Source: an uncultured Georgenia sp. (GTDB lineage Bacteria > Actinomycetota > Actinomycetes > Actinomycetales > Actinomycetaceae). From it: DNA of 37,662 nt. Below, one piece after another: positions 23,574-32,309 of the stretch; position 1 is the stretch's first letter, and the number at the start of each line of letters is the position of its first letter. The notes below the pieces were generated by a model that was not told where the DNA came from, searched no databases, and saw only the letters and a program-made list of their open reading frames with translations. The stretch lies in NCBI RefSeq assembly GCF_937958535.1, contig NZ_CALGNQ010000270.1:1-37662 (forward strand). Reading direction: 5' to 3'. The position numbers and the translations under genes are program-made.

Positions 23574-23594
23574 CGCCACGCGGGCGACGTGGCG
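23574..23594 (+). repeat. inverted repeat in the NCS1 transporter leader
   Basis: CGCCACG (23574-23580) and CGTGGCG (23588-23594) form a perfect 7-bp stem with a 7-base loop, about 25 bases before the start codon. It could be an operator or an RNA hairpin. Confidence 0.45.
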
Positions 23595-23619
23595 TACCAC
23601 CAGACCGGAAGGACCCGGG

Positions 23620-25134
23620 ATGGATCGCAGCAACGTGCAGGCCCGCGGCACGCGCAACGTCGAGCTCCTCTCCGACGACGCCTACGCCATCCGCCTGCTG
23701 GAGCCCGCCCTCTACAACGAGGACCTCGCCCCCGTGCCGGCACAGAAACGCCGGTGGGGAGCGTTCGAGATCTTCAACGTCTGGACCAACGACGTCCAGT
23801 CGCTCGCCGGCTACACCCTGGCGGCGAGCCTGTTCATCACCGCCGGCATCAGCGGCTGGTACGTCTTCGCGGCGATCGTGCTGGCCGGCGCGGTCATCAT
23901 GTTCCTCGTCAACCTCTCCGGCCGCCCCAGCGTGCACTACGGCGTGCCCTACGCCGTCATGGCCCGTACCCAGATGGGCGTCATCGGAGCCCGGTTCCCG
24001 GCCATCCTCCGCGGGATCGTCGGGATGTTCTGGTACGGCGCCCAGACCTACTTCGCCTCGACGGCGGTGGCGCTGGCGATCAACGCCGTGGTGACGACGG
24101 CGCCGACCGGGACGTTCCTCGGGATGAACCTCGTGGACTGGGTGTCCTACGTCATCGTCGCCGTCGTCCAGGTGGCGTTGTTCGTCCGCGGCATCGACTG
24201 GATCGCCAGGTTCCTCAACTTCGCCGGGCCCGCTGTCTACGTGGTCATGGTCCTCCTGCTCATCGCGATCTGGACCCAGGCCGGGGGTGAGTTGCTCAGC
24301 GGCGTCGGCACCCTCTTCGAGGGCGGCAAGACCGGGGGCGCGGCCGTGGCCGCCTTCTTCGGCGTGACCGGCACGATGATCGCCTACTTCGCCGCTGTGG
24401 TCGTGAACTTCGGCGACTTCGCCCGCTTCACCAAGTCGCTGCGGCACATGCGGCGGGGCAACTTCTACGGCCTGCCGGTGAGCCTGGCGTTCTTCACCTT
24501 CCTGTCCCTCTTCATCACCGCCGGCGCCTACATCGTCTACCAGGACGGGCAGGGTGACCCGCTGACCAACCCGGCCGACATCGTCGGGCAGGTCGGCAAC
24601 CCCGCACTCACCGTCATCGCCGCGATCACCTTCTTCCTCGCCACCGTCGGGATCAACCTCGTCGCCAACTTCATCCCGCCGGCCTACGACCTGGCCAACC
24701 TCGTGCCCGCCCGGATCAGCTTCCGCACGGGCGGCTACATCACCGCCGCCATCGGGTTCGTCATCGGGGCGCTGTGGGTGGCCGTCATCGGGGAGATGGG
24801 GCTGCCCAAGTTCGTCGACACCCTCGGGGCGATCCTCGCCCCGCTCTACGGCATCCTCGTCACCGACTACTACATCCTGCGCAAGCGCCGGCTCGACCTG
24901 CAGCACATGTACTCCACCTCGCCGGACGGCATCTACTGGTTCACCCGCGGCTGGAACACCCGCGCGCTGCAGGCCGGCGGGCTCGCCGCCACCTTCTCCA
25001 TCGCCGCCGTGTGGGTCCCGGCGCTCGCCGACCTCGGCGGCTACGCCTGGCTCATCGGCGCCGTCCTCGGCGGCCTGTTCCACTGGATCGCCATGCGCAA
25101 CCACGTCATCGTCACCACCGGCAACGAGCACTGA
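23620..25134 (+). CDS. NCS1 family nucleobase/hydantoin:cation symporter
   Basis: The 504-residue protein has about 12 membrane segments. The N-terminus 'EPALYNEDLAPVPAQKRRWG' followed by 'FNVWTNDVQSLAGYTLA' is typical of NCS1 carriers. W138 and Q142 in 'GMFWYGAQTYF' correspond to the ligand-binding W117 and Q121 of Mhp1, the hydantoin carrier. 'NFGDFARF' is the conserved TM motif. The family imports uracil, cytosine, allantoin, hydantoins or hydroxymethylpyrimidine; the substrate is not decided by sequence. Proximity to thiBPQ makes hydroxymethylpyrimidine (CytX-like) worth considering. The start is set by GGAAGGA. Confidence 0.9.
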   Translation: MDRSNVQARGTRNVELLSDDAYAIRLLEPALYNEDLAPVPAQKRRWGAFEIFNVWTNDVQSLAGYTLAASLFITAGISGWYVFAAIVLAGAVIMFLVNLSGRPSVHYGVPYAVMARTQMGVIGARFPAILRGIVGMFWYGAQTYFASTAVALAINAVVTTAPTGTFLGMNLVDWVSYVIVAVVQVALFVRGIDWIARFLNFAGPAVYVVMVLLLIAIWTQAGGELLSGVGTLFEGGKTGGAAVAAFFGVTGTMIAYFAAVVVNFGDFARFTKSLRHMRRGNFYGLPVSLAFFTFLSLFITAGAYIVYQDGQGDPLTNPADIVGQVGNPALTVIAAITFFLATVGINLVANFIPPAYDLANLVPARISFRTGGYITAAIGFVIGALWVAVIGEMGLPKFVDTLGAILAPLYGILVTDYYILRKRRLDLQHMYSTSPDGIYWFTRGWNTRALQAGGLAATFSIAAVWVPALADLGGYAWLIGAVLGGLFHWIAMRNHVIVTTGNEH

Positions 25135-25143
25135 CACCTCCCC

Positions 25144-25174
25144 GGTGCGGGCGCGTGGGGGGCGCGCCCGCGCC
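25144..25174 (+). terminator. terminator-like hairpin after the NCS1 gene
   Basis: GGTGCGGGCGCG (25144-25155) pairs with CGCGCCCGCGCC (25163-25174), 12 pairs including one G-T, with a 7-base loop. It lies ten bases after the stop and abuts the CAGGAT -10 candidate of the P450 gene. Confidence 0.7.
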
Positions 25175-25179
25175 AGGAT
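25174..25179 (+). promoter_or_regulatory. candidate -10 box for a leaderless P450 transcript
   Basis: CAGGAT ends six bases before the P450 ATG, and there is no Shine-Dalgarno immediately upstream. Confidence 0.35.
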
Positions 25180-25185
25180 GGGGCC

Positions 25186-26403
25186 ATGAGCGACCACACG
25201 CCGTCCGACGAGCTCACCCTCGAGGCCGACACAGCGGCGCGAGCGCCGGCGGCACCGGTCCGCGCGGACTGGAACCCGCGCGGACCGTCGGTCCGGCGCG
25301 ACCCGCTCGCCGCCTACGACGGGATGCGCGAGCACTGTCCCGTCGCACTCGGCGCGAGCGGGGCGTGGACCCTCTTCTCCCACGCCGACGTCACCCGCGC
25401 CGCCCTCGACGACCGCACCTTCTCCAACGCCGTCTCCCGCTTCCTCCAGGTGCCCAACGGGCTGGACGGCCCCACCCACACCGCCTACCGCGCCGTCATC
25501 GAGCGCTACTTCACCCCCGAGCGGGTCGCCGCCGTGGCCCCGGAGGTGGAACGGGTGGCCCGCGACCTCGTGGCCGAGCTCGAGGTCCCCGGCCCGGTCG
25601 ACGCCGTCGTCCTGGGCTCACGGTTCGCGGTGCGGGCACAGTGCGCCTGGCTGGGCTGGCCCGCCGACCTGGAGGAGGAGCTGCTCCGGTGGATGGTGGA
25701 CAACCACGCCGCCACCCGGTCCCGCGACCGGGCCCGGACGGCGGAGGTCGCCCACCGCTTCGACGCCATCATCCGGTCGCTGACCGACGCCCGCCGGCGC
25801 GCCGGGCCCGACGCGCCCGACGACGTCACAGGCGAGCTCGTCCGCGACCGCGTCGAGGGACGCCCGCTCACCGAGGAGGAGATCGTCTCGATCCTGCGGA
25901 ACTGGACCGGCGGGGACCTCGGGTCGATGGCGTTGTGCGCGGGCATCGTGCTGACCTACCTCGCCGACCACCCCGACGTGCAGGCGCACGTGCGCGCCGG
26001 GCTGTCGGACCGGGAGCTGGACGCGGTGCTCGACGAGATCCTGCGCATCGACGACCCGTTCGTCGTCAACCGGCGCATCACCACCCAGGCCGTCACCGTC
26101 GGCGGCCGGGAGATCGCGGCCGGGGAGCGGGTCTTCCTCAACTGGACCTCGGCGAACCGGGACCCGGCGCTCTTCACGGACCCGGACACCTTCGACCCCG
26201 AGCGCAACGCCCCCTACAACCTCGTGTGGGGCATCGGGAAGCACGTGTGTCCCGGCCGGCCGCTCGCCACCCTCGAGCTGCGGCTGCTCGTCCGGGCCGT
26301 CCTCACCGCCACGACCGCGGTGGAGCCCGACCCCGGCCGGCCGCGGCAGCGCGGCCTGCCGCCCGTCGGCGGCTTCACCGCCGCCCCGCTGCACCTGCGG
26401 TGA
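25186..26403 (+). CDS. cytochrome P450
   Basis: The 405-residue soluble bacterial P450 has K-helix ExxR at E284-R287 ('EILR'), the PERF-like 'FDPERNAP' and the haem loop 'WGIGKHVCPG' with the iron ligand C355. In the I-helix the usual acid-threonine pair for oxygen activation is not obvious. The segment is 'NWTGGDLGSMAL', which places Gly246 and Ser247 where Asp251 and Thr252 of P450cam lie. Some bacterial subfamilies with GD/E-L/I-G-S/T share this form. No ferredoxin or reductase is adjacent, so electron partners must be elsewhere. The substrate is unknown. Confidence 0.92.
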   Translation: MSDHTPSDELTLEADTAARAPAAPVRADWNPRGPSVRRDPLAAYDGMREHCPVALGASGAWTLFSHADVTRAALDDRTFSNAVSRFLQVPNGLDGPTHTAYRAVIERYFTPERVAAVAPEVERVARDLVAELEVPGPVDAVVLGSRFAVRAQCAWLGWPADLEEELLRWMVDNHAATRSRDRARTAEVAHRFDAIIRSLTDARRRAGPDAPDDVTGELVRDRVEGRPLTEEEIVSILRNWTGGDLGSMALCAGIVLTYLADHPDVQAHVRAGLSDRELDAVLDEILRIDDPFVVNRRITTQAVTVGGREIAAGERVFLNWTSANRDPALFTDPDTFDPERNAPYNLVWGIGKHVCPGRPLATLELRLLVRAVLTATTAVEPDPGRPRQRGLPPVGGFTAAPLHLR

Positions 26404-26489
26404 CCGACGGCGACACGACGGCGGCAGGTCGCGGAGCGCGCCCGGACTCTGAGACGCTAGAGGTCGGCACCTGACGGAAGGGAGTGGTC

Positions 26490-27224
26490 GTGCTCGGACT
26501 GCCCGACGGCGTGCGCGTGCTGCTGTTCGACCTCGACGGCGTCCTCACGCAGACGGCGGCGCTGCACACCCGCGCGTGGACGGAGACCTTCGACGACTTC
26601 CTGCGGGAGCACTCCCACCACACCGGGGAGCCCTTCGTCCCCTTCGACCCGGTCGCCGACTACGCCACCTACGTCGACGGCAAGCGCCGCATCGACGGGG
26701 TGCGCGACTTCCTCGGCAGCCGGGACATCACCCTGCCGCGCGGGAAGCCCACCGACGGCCCCGAGCGGATGACGCTCAACGGCGTCGGGAACCGCAAGAA
26801 CGAGCGGGTCCTGCAGCTCATGCGGGACGAGGGCGTCGCGGTGTACCCGGGCTCGGCCCGCTACCTGGAGGCGGCCCGCGCCCACGACCTGCCCTGCGCC
26901 GTCGTCTCCTCCAGCGCCAACGCCGCGCTCGTCCTGGACGTCACCGGCCTGGAGTCGCAGATCGACGTGCTCGTCGACGGCTCCCTGGCACACGCCCTGG
27001 GCCTGCCCGGCAAGCCCGCCCCCGACACCTTCCTCGAGGCGGCCCGCCGCCTGGGGGTCCGCCCCGGCGAGGCCGCGGTCTTCGAGGACGCGCTGGCCGG
27101 TGTGGAGGCCGGGCGGGCCGGGAACTTCGGCTACGTCGTCGGCGTCGACCGCATCGGGCAGGCCGAGGCGCTGCGGGCGGCCGGTGCCGACGTCGTCGTC
27201 TCGGACCTGGAGGAGCTGCTGTGA
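26490..27224 (+). CDS. pgmB: HAD-family beta-phosphoglucomutase
   Basis: The 244-residue protein has HAD motif I 'LLFDLDGVLT' (nucleophile D14, acid D16), motif II 'CAVVSSSANA', the motif III Lys in 'LGLPGKPAPDTFLEA' and motif IV 'AAVFEDALAGVEAG'. The cap segment 'MTLNGVGNRKNE' is typical of beta-phosphoglucomutase and related phosphatases. Its overlap (GTGA) with a GH65 phosphorylase supports conversion of beta-glucose 1-phosphate to glucose 6-phosphate. The GTG at 26490 is favoured because AAGGGAG (26478-26484) then has proper spacing; the GTG at 26484 overlaps that site. Confidence 0.88.
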   Translation: MLGLPDGVRVLLFDLDGVLTQTAALHTRAWTETFDDFLREHSHHTGEPFVPFDPVADYATYVDGKRRIDGVRDFLGSRDITLPRGKPTDGPERMTLNGVGNRKNERVLQLMRDEGVAVYPGSARYLEAARAHDLPCAVVSSSANAALVLDVTGLESQIDVLVDGSLAHALGLPGKPAPDTFLEAARRLGVRPGEAAVFEDALAGVEAGRAGNFGYVVGVDRIGQAEALRAAGADVVVSDLEELL

Positions 27225-29602
27225 GCGAGCCGACGCTGCCCGTCGAGCCGTGGTGCGTCCGCGAGCAGGGCCTGGACCTCGACACCCTGGCCCAGATGGA
27301 GTCCCTCTTCGCGCTGTCCAACGGGCACCTCGGGCTGCGCGGCAACCTCGACGAGGGTGAGCCCGTCGCCCAGCAGGGCACCTACCTGTCCGGGTTCTTC
27401 GAGCTCCACCCGCTGCCCTACGCCGAGGGCGGCTACGGGTACCCGGAGTCCGGCCAGACCATCGTCAACGTCACCAACGGCAAGCTCATCCGGCTGCTCG
27501 TCGACGACGAGCCCTTCGACATGCGTTACGGGCAGGTGGTGTCCCACGAGCGGGTGCTCGACTTCCGTGCGGGCACGCTGCGCCGGGAGACGGAGTGGAT
27601 CTCCCCGGCCGGGCGTCACGTCATCGTGCGCTCCACCCGGTTGGTCTCCTTCGTCCACCGCGCCATCGCCGCGATCGAGTACGAGGTCGAGCCGGTGGAC
27701 GGTCCGGCGCGGCTCATCGTCCAGTCCCAGCTCGTCACCAACGAGGAACCGCCGGAGGTCGACAGCGCCGACCCGCGCGTCGCCGCAGCACTGCAGGACC
27801 CGCTCGTCGCCGTCGGGCAGGACGTCGAGCAGGACGGCGCCATCCTCATCCACCGCACCCGCGCCAGCGAGCTCACCATGGCCGCCGGGATGGACCACGT
27901 CGTGGAGTGCGCCGGACAGTACGAGGTGGAGCACGAGGCCCGGGAGGACTGGGCACGCACCACCGTCGTCACCGTGGTCCAGCCCGGCCAGACGCTCCGG
28001 CTGGTCAAGTACATCGGCTACGGCTGGTCCGCCACCCGCAGCCCGCACGCGCTGCGGGACCAGGTCGCCGCGGCGCTGACCAGCGCCCGGTACGCCGGCT
28101 GGGACACCCTCGTCCTGCAGCAGCGCGAGTACCTCGACAACTTCTGGGCCACCGCCGACGTCGAGGTCGACGGCGACCCGATCCTCCAGCAGGCGGTGCG
28201 CTTCGGGCTCTTCCAGGTGCTCTCCGCCGGCGCCCGGGCCGAGCGGCGCGCCATCGGCGCCAAGGGCCTGACCGGGACGGGGTACAGCGGGCACACCTTC
28301 TGGGACATCGAGGGCTTCGTGCTGCCCGTCCTCATCATGACCCACCCGGAGGCGGCCGCCGACTCGCTGCGCTGGCGAGCATCCACGCTCCACCTCGCCA
28401 AGGCCCGCGCCGCCGCCCTCGGGCTGCAGGGCGCCGCGTTCCCGTGGCGCACCATCCGCGGCGAGGAGACCTCGGCGTACTGGCCGGCGAGCACGGCGGC
28501 CTTCCACATCAACGCCGACATCGCCCGCGCCTTCGAGTACTACCGGCTGAGCACCGGCGACGAGAGCCTGGAGCGGGAGTGCGGGGTGGAGGTGCTCGTC
28601 GAGACGGCGCGGCTGTGGGTCTCCCTGGGTCACCACGACCGCGAGGGGGTCTGGCACGTCCAGGGCGTGACCGGGCCGGACGAGTACACCGCCGTCGTGG
28701 ACTGCAACGTCTTCACCAACCTCATGGCCGCCCGCAACCTGCGGGCCGCCGACGAGGCGTGCGAGCGCCATCCCGACCTCGCCGCGGCCTTCGGGGTGGA
28801 CGACGAGGAGCGCAGGGCGTGGCGGGCCGCTGCCGACGCCGTCCACATCCCCTACGACGCCGAGCTCGGCGTCCACCCGCAGTGCACCGGCTTCACCCGG
28901 TACGGCGAGTGGGACTTCCACGCCAACACCAAGTACCCGCTCATGCTCCACGCCCCGTACTTCCAGCTCTACCGCAAGCAGGTGGTCAAGCAGGCCGACC
29001 TCGTGCTCGCGATGCACTGGTGCGGTGAGGCCTTCACCGCGAAGGACAAGGCCTGGAACCTCGACTACTACGAGCGGCGCAACGTACGCGACTCGTCCCT
29101 GTCGGCCTGCACCCAGGCGGTCATGTGTGCGGAGGTCGGGCACCTGGAGCTGGCGCACGCCTACCTCCACGAGGCGGCCCTCGTCGACCTGCGCGACCTC
29201 CAGGGCAACACCAGCCAGGGGCTGCACATGGCCTCCCTCGCCGGCACGTGGACGGCGCTCGTCGACGGCCTGGGGGGCCTGCGCGAGGGCGGGGAGCGGC
29301 TGCGCGTCGCCCCGGCCCTGCCCGAGGGCATCGACCGGCTCGCCTTCCGGGTACTGTGGCGCGGCATGACGCTCAAGGTGGAGGCCGACCACGAGACCGT
29401 GACGTGCACGCTGCTCGGCCACGACGGGGAGGAGCTGCCGATCCGCGTGTACGACGAGGACGTCGTCGTCCGGATGGGGGAGCCGGTGACCCGCCCGGTG
29501 CGGGTGACCGAGCCGCTCCTGCCGGAGCCGCCCCAGCCACCGGGCCGTGCGCCCCGGCCCGCCGGACGGATGCCCCTCCAGCTCGCCCGGAGCGCCGAGT
29601 GA
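27221..29602 (+). CDS. GH65 family disaccharide phosphorylase (maltose/trehalose/kojibiose type)
   Basis: The 793-residue inverting phosphorylase would release beta-glucose 1-phosphate from an alpha-glucosyl disaccharide. Domains run in the usual order: N-terminal beta-sandwich ('MESLFALSNGHLGLRGNLDE'), then the (alpha/alpha)6 barrel with 'GYSGHTFWDIEGFVLPVLIM' and the catalytic acid E488 in 'VTGPDEYTAVVDCNVFTN', then 'GNTSQGLHMASLAGTW' for phosphate binding, and a small C-terminal sheet. Length fits the family. Specificity cannot be read from motifs. There is no signal peptide, so it acts on imported or internal sugars. GTGA overlaps at both ends tie it to the mutase and to the deacylase. 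Confidence 0.92.
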   Translation: MSEPTLPVEPWCVREQGLDLDTLAQMESLFALSNGHLGLRGNLDEGEPVAQQGTYLSGFFELHPLPYAEGGYGYPESGQTIVNVTNGKLIRLLVDDEPFDMRYGQVVSHERVLDFRAGTLRRETEWISPAGRHVIVRSTRLVSFVHRAIAAIEYEVEPVDGPARLIVQSQLVTNEEPPEVDSADPRVAAALQDPLVAVGQDVEQDGAILIHRTRASELTMAAGMDHVVECAGQYEVEHEAREDWARTTVVTVVQPGQTLRLVKYIGYGWSATRSPHALRDQVAAALTSARYAGWDTLVLQQREYLDNFWATADVEVDGDPILQQAVRFGLFQVLSAGARAERRAIGAKGLTGTGYSGHTFWDIEGFVLPVLIMTHPEAAADSLRWRASTLHLAKARAAALGLQGAAFPWRTIRGEETSAYWPASTAAFHINADIARAFEYYRLSTGDESLERECGVEVLVETARLWVSLGHHDREGVWHVQGVTGPDEYTAVVDCNVFTNLMAARNLRAADEACERHPDLAAAFGVDDEERRAWRAAADAVHIPYDAELGVHPQCTGFTRYGEWDFHANTKYPLMLHAPYFQLYRKQVVKQADLVLAMHWCGEAFTAKDKAWNLDYYERRNVRDSSLSACTQAVMCAEVGHLELAHAYLHEAALVDLRDLQGNTSQGLHMASLAGTWTALVDGLGGLREGGERLRVAPALPEGIDRLAFRVLWRGMTLKVEADHETVTCTLLGHDGEELPIRVYDEDVVVRMGEPVTRPVRVTEPLLPEPPQPPGRAPRPAGRMPLQLARSAE

Positions 29603-30069
29603 GCGCCCCCGGCGAGGAGGCCGCGCTCGCCGCCATGACCGCGGCGGGACTGGAGCACCTCGTCACCCGGCACGGCCGGGTGCGCAGCCTGGAGGAGGCC
29701 GCCGCCGCGCGCGGCGTCGAGCCCGCGGCGATCATCAAGACCCTCGTCGTGCGACGCGCCGAGGACGACTACCTCTTCGTCCTCGTCCCCGGCGACCGGA
29801 CCATCTCGTGGCCCAAGCTGCGCGCCCTGCTCGGGGTGAGCCGCCTGTCGATGCCCGACGCCGCCACCGCCAAGGACGTCACCGGCTACGAGCGGGGGAC
29901 GATCACCCCGTTCGGCGCGCTGCGCGCCTGGCCGGTCATCGCCGACGCGACCATGCACGGCACGGTGTCCATCGGCGCCGGCGCGCACGGTGTCGCCGCC
30001 ACCGTGGACGCCGCGGACCTCGTCGCCGCGCTCGACGCGCAGGTCGCCGACATCACCGACCCCGCGTAG
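29599..30069 (+). CDS. YbaK/ProX-type aminoacyl-tRNA deacylase
   Basis: The 156-residue protein has the YbaK/prolyl-tRNA editing fold: 'GVEPAAIIKTLVVRRAEDDY' carries the conserved Lys, followed by 'FVLVPGDRTISWPKLRALLG', 'TGYERGTITPFGAL' (GxxxGxxxPFG pattern) and 'VSIGAGAHGVAATV' (G-x-G). These hydrolyse mischarged tRNA such as Cys-tRNA(Pro) or Ala-tRNA(Pro). It starts at a GTG overlapping the GH65 stop, an unexpected partner that is probably only a transcriptional rider. Confidence 0.87.
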   Translation: MSAPGEEAALAAMTAAGLEHLVTRHGRVRSLEEAAAARGVEPAAIIKTLVVRRAEDDYLFVLVPGDRTISWPKLRALLGVSRLSMPDAATAKDVTGYERGTITPFGALRAWPVIADATMHGTVSIGAGAHGVAATVDAADLVAALDAQVADITDPA

Positions 30070-30175
30070 ACCGACGGCGCGAGGCCCGGCGACCACCTGC
30101 GCCGGATGTGCAGGAACGCGGCCCTCCGACGCCCGACCGGTGGGACGATGGAGTCCCCGTGATGGGAGGCAGGCC

Positions 30176-30628
30176 ATGGCGATCGAGGTGCTCGGGCCCC
30201 GGGCGTGCCGGCGGCTGCTCGCCGAGGTGCCCGTGGGCTGGCTCGCCCACTGCGAGGACGGCGTGGTCCACATGAAGCCCGTGAACTTCACCGTCCACGA
30301 GGCCGAGGTGGTGGTGCGCAGCGCCTACGGCGAGACGCTCACCGCCGTCGTCCAGGGGCAGCAGCTGACCCTCGGGGCCGGCTCCTTCGACGAGACGACG
30401 CGCACCGGCTGGTCCGTCGTCGTCACCGGCCGGGCCCGCCTCCTGGGTGCCGACCTCGTCAACCCCGGTGTGTCGACCGAGGAGGGGTGGGCCGGGTTCA
30501 CCGACACGGTGGCGATCGCGGTGCCGCTGACCACCGTCACCGGCCGCCGCGTCGGCCCCGACACGATCGGCCGGGGCCCCGGCGGGTCTACTGGAGCAGC
30601 GTCCGGTCGTCCAGCTCGGCGCCCTTGA
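30176..30628 (+). CDS. pyridoxamine 5'-phosphate oxidase-fold (flavin-binding) protein
   Basis: The 150-residue split-barrel protein shows the family pattern: 'LLAEVPVGWLAHCEDGVVHM' then 'KPVNFTV', 'AYGETLTAVVQGQQLTLGAG' and 'DETTRTGWSVVVTGRARLL'. Such small proteins bind FMN or F420 and reduce varied substrates, so the name does not imply vitamin B6 synthesis. The ribosome site GGGAGG lies about eight bases before the ATG. The last 41 bases overlap the convergent ABC ATPase gene; the extra low-complexity tail 'GRGPGGSTGAASGRPARRP' comes from that overlap. Confidence 0.85.
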   Translation: MAIEVLGPRACRRLLAEVPVGWLAHCEDGVVHMKPVNFTVHEAEVVVRSAYGETLTAVVQGQQLTLGAGSFDETTRTGWSVVVTGRARLLGADLVNPGVSTEEGWAGFTDTVAIAVPLTTVTGRRVGPDTIGRGPGGSTGAASGRPARRP

Positions 30629-31379
30629 CCTGCTCGAAGGCCCGCAGCAGGTCCTGCACCGTCGCCCGCTGCTTGCGCTCCCCGGCGATGTCCACGACGA
30701 CCTTGCCGTCGTGCATCATGATGAGCCGCGTCCCCACCCGCAGCGCCTGCTCCATGTTGTGCGTGACCATGAGGGTGGTGAGGTGGTGGCGCTCGACGGC
30801 CTCGGCGGTGAGCCGGGTGATGAGCTCGGCCCGCTGCGGGTCCAGCGCCGCGGTGTGCTCGTCGAGGAGGAGGATCTTCGGCTCGCTGAACGTCGCCATG
30901 AGCAACGACAGCGCCTGCCGCTGGCCGCCGGAGAGCAGGCCGACCTTCATCTTCAGCCGGTCCTCCAGCCCGAGCTCCAGGGAGGCGAGCTCGGTGCGGA
31001 AGAACTCCCGCTTGGCCCGGGTGACGCCGAGCCGCAGCCCCCGAGGCTTGCCCCGCTGGTAGGCGATAGCGAGGTTCTCCTCGATCGTCATGTCCGGCGC
31101 GGTGCCGGCCAGCGGGTCCTGGAACACCCGCCCGATGTGGGCGGCCCGGCGGAAGTCCGGCAGCCGCGTCACGTCGGCACCGTCCACCGTCACCGTCCCG
31201 GCGTCCGGCGGCAGCTTTCCGGCGATGACGTTGAGCATCGTCGACTTCCCGGCCCCGTTGGACCCGATGACCGTGGTGAACTCCCCGGGCGCGAGCCGCA
31301 GCGAGATGCCCTGGAGGGCCAGGCGCTCGTTCGGCGTGCCGGCGAAGAACGTCTTGCTCACGTCGGTGAGCTCGAGCAT
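30588..31379 (-). CDS. ABC transporter ATP-binding protein (TrpZ/PF04392-associated type)
   Basis: The 263-residue ATPase has Walker A 'GSNGAGKST' (39-47), 'VFQDPLAGT' as Q-loop, signature 'LSGGQ' (149-153), Walker B 'ILLLDEHTAALD' and H-loop 'MVTHNMEQAL'. It is the third gene of a lipoprotein-permease-ATPase importer and starts one base after the permease stop, with GGAGG spacing favouring the ATG at 31379 over the GTG at 31388. The type resembles streptococcal TrpXYZ (tryptophan) systems, but the ligand is not established here. Confidence 0.9.
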   Translation of the reverse strand: MLELTDVSKTFFAGTPNERLALQGISLRLAPGEFTTVIGSNGAGKSTMLNVIAGKLPPDAGTVTVDGADVTRLPDFRRAAHIGRVFQDPLAGTAPDMTIEENLAIAYQRGKPRGLRLGVTRAKREFFRTELASLELGLEDRLKMKVGLLSGGQRQALSLLMATFSEPKILLLDEHTAALDPQRAELITRLTAEAVERHHLTTLMVTHNMEQALRVGTRLIMMHDGKVVVDIAGERKQRATVQDLLRAFEQVKGAELDDRTLLQ

Positions 31380-31380
31380 G

Positions 31381-32295
31381 TCACGCACCTCCCGTCGTCG
31401 AGGTCGTGGCGGCGGTCCGCCGCAGCGAGCGCAGGGCGCCCACCCGGCGGAACACGCCCCACTTCGGCAGCACCAGGGCGACGACGACGAGCACGGCGGA
31501 GATGAGCTTCATGTCGTTGGCGTCGAGCCAGCTCACCCCCAGGGCGACCTGGATCGCCACCCGGTACAGCACCGAGCCGAGCACGACGGCCAGCGTGGAG
31601 ATGACGATGAGCCGCGAGCCGAAGACCGCCTGGCCGAGGATGACCGAGGCCAGGCCCGCGATGATGAGCCCGATCCCCATCGAGATGTCGGCGAAACCCT
31701 GGTACTGCGCGATGACCGCCCCGCTCAGCCCGACGAGCCCGTTGGACAGCGCCAGCCCGAGAATCTTCGTCCGGTCGGTGTTGACACCGAAGCTGCGGAT
31801 CATCTCCTCGTTGTTGCCGGTGGCCTGCAGGGCGAGCCCGGTGTCGGTGTGGAGGAACCAGTCCAGGACCAGCTTCACCAGCAGCGCCAGCACGGCGAAG
31901 ATCGCGATCGCCACCGCGCCGCCGAGCAGCCCGTTCTCCCGCAGCGGGGTGATGAGGGTCTCCTCGCGCAGCAGCGGCACGTTGGCCTTGCCCATGATGC
32001 GCAGGTTGATCGAGTAGAGCCCGATCTGGGTGAGGATGCCGGCGAGCAGCGGGTTGATCCCGCCCTTGGTGTGGAGCAGCCCGGTGATGACGCCGGCGAC
32101 CAGCCCGACGACGCCCGCAGCGAGCGTCGCCAGGGCCGGGTGCGTGCCCTCGACGATCAGGACGGCCGCGGTCGCGGCACCCGCGGTGAAGCTGCCGTCG
32201 ACCGTGAGGTCCGGGAAGTTGAGGATCCGGAAGGTCAGGTAGACCCCCAGCGCCATCACCGCGTAGATGAGGCCGAGCTCGACTGCTCCGATCAT
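31381..32295 (-). CDS. ABC transporter permease (TrpY-like, branched-chain permease superfamily)
   Basis: The 304-residue protein has eight to nine membrane segments. 'GVYLTFRILNFPDLTVDGSF' and 'TKGGINPLLAGILTQIGLYS' are hallmarks of the permease family paired with PF04392 binding proteins. The segment 'TGLALQATGNNEEMIRSFGV' is the ATPase coupling loop. It lies 14 bases after the upstream lipoprotein gene and directly precedes the ATPase, forming a one-way importer operon. Confidence 0.9.
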   Translation of the reverse strand: MIGAVELGLIYAVMALGVYLTFRILNFPDLTVDGSFTAGAATAAVLIVEGTHPALATLAAGVVGLVAGVITGLLHTKGGINPLLAGILTQIGLYSINLRIMGKANVPLLREETLITPLRENGLLGGAVAIAIFAVLALLVKLVLDWFLHTDTGLALQATGNNEEMIRSFGVNTDRTKILGLALSNGLVGLSGAVIAQYQGFADISMGIGLIIAGLASVILGQAVFGSRLIVISTLAVVLGSVLYRVAIQVALGVSWLDANDMKLISAVLVVVALVLPKWGVFRRVGALRSLRRTAATTSTTGGA

Positions 32296-32309
32296 GTGCG
32301 GTCCAGGTG

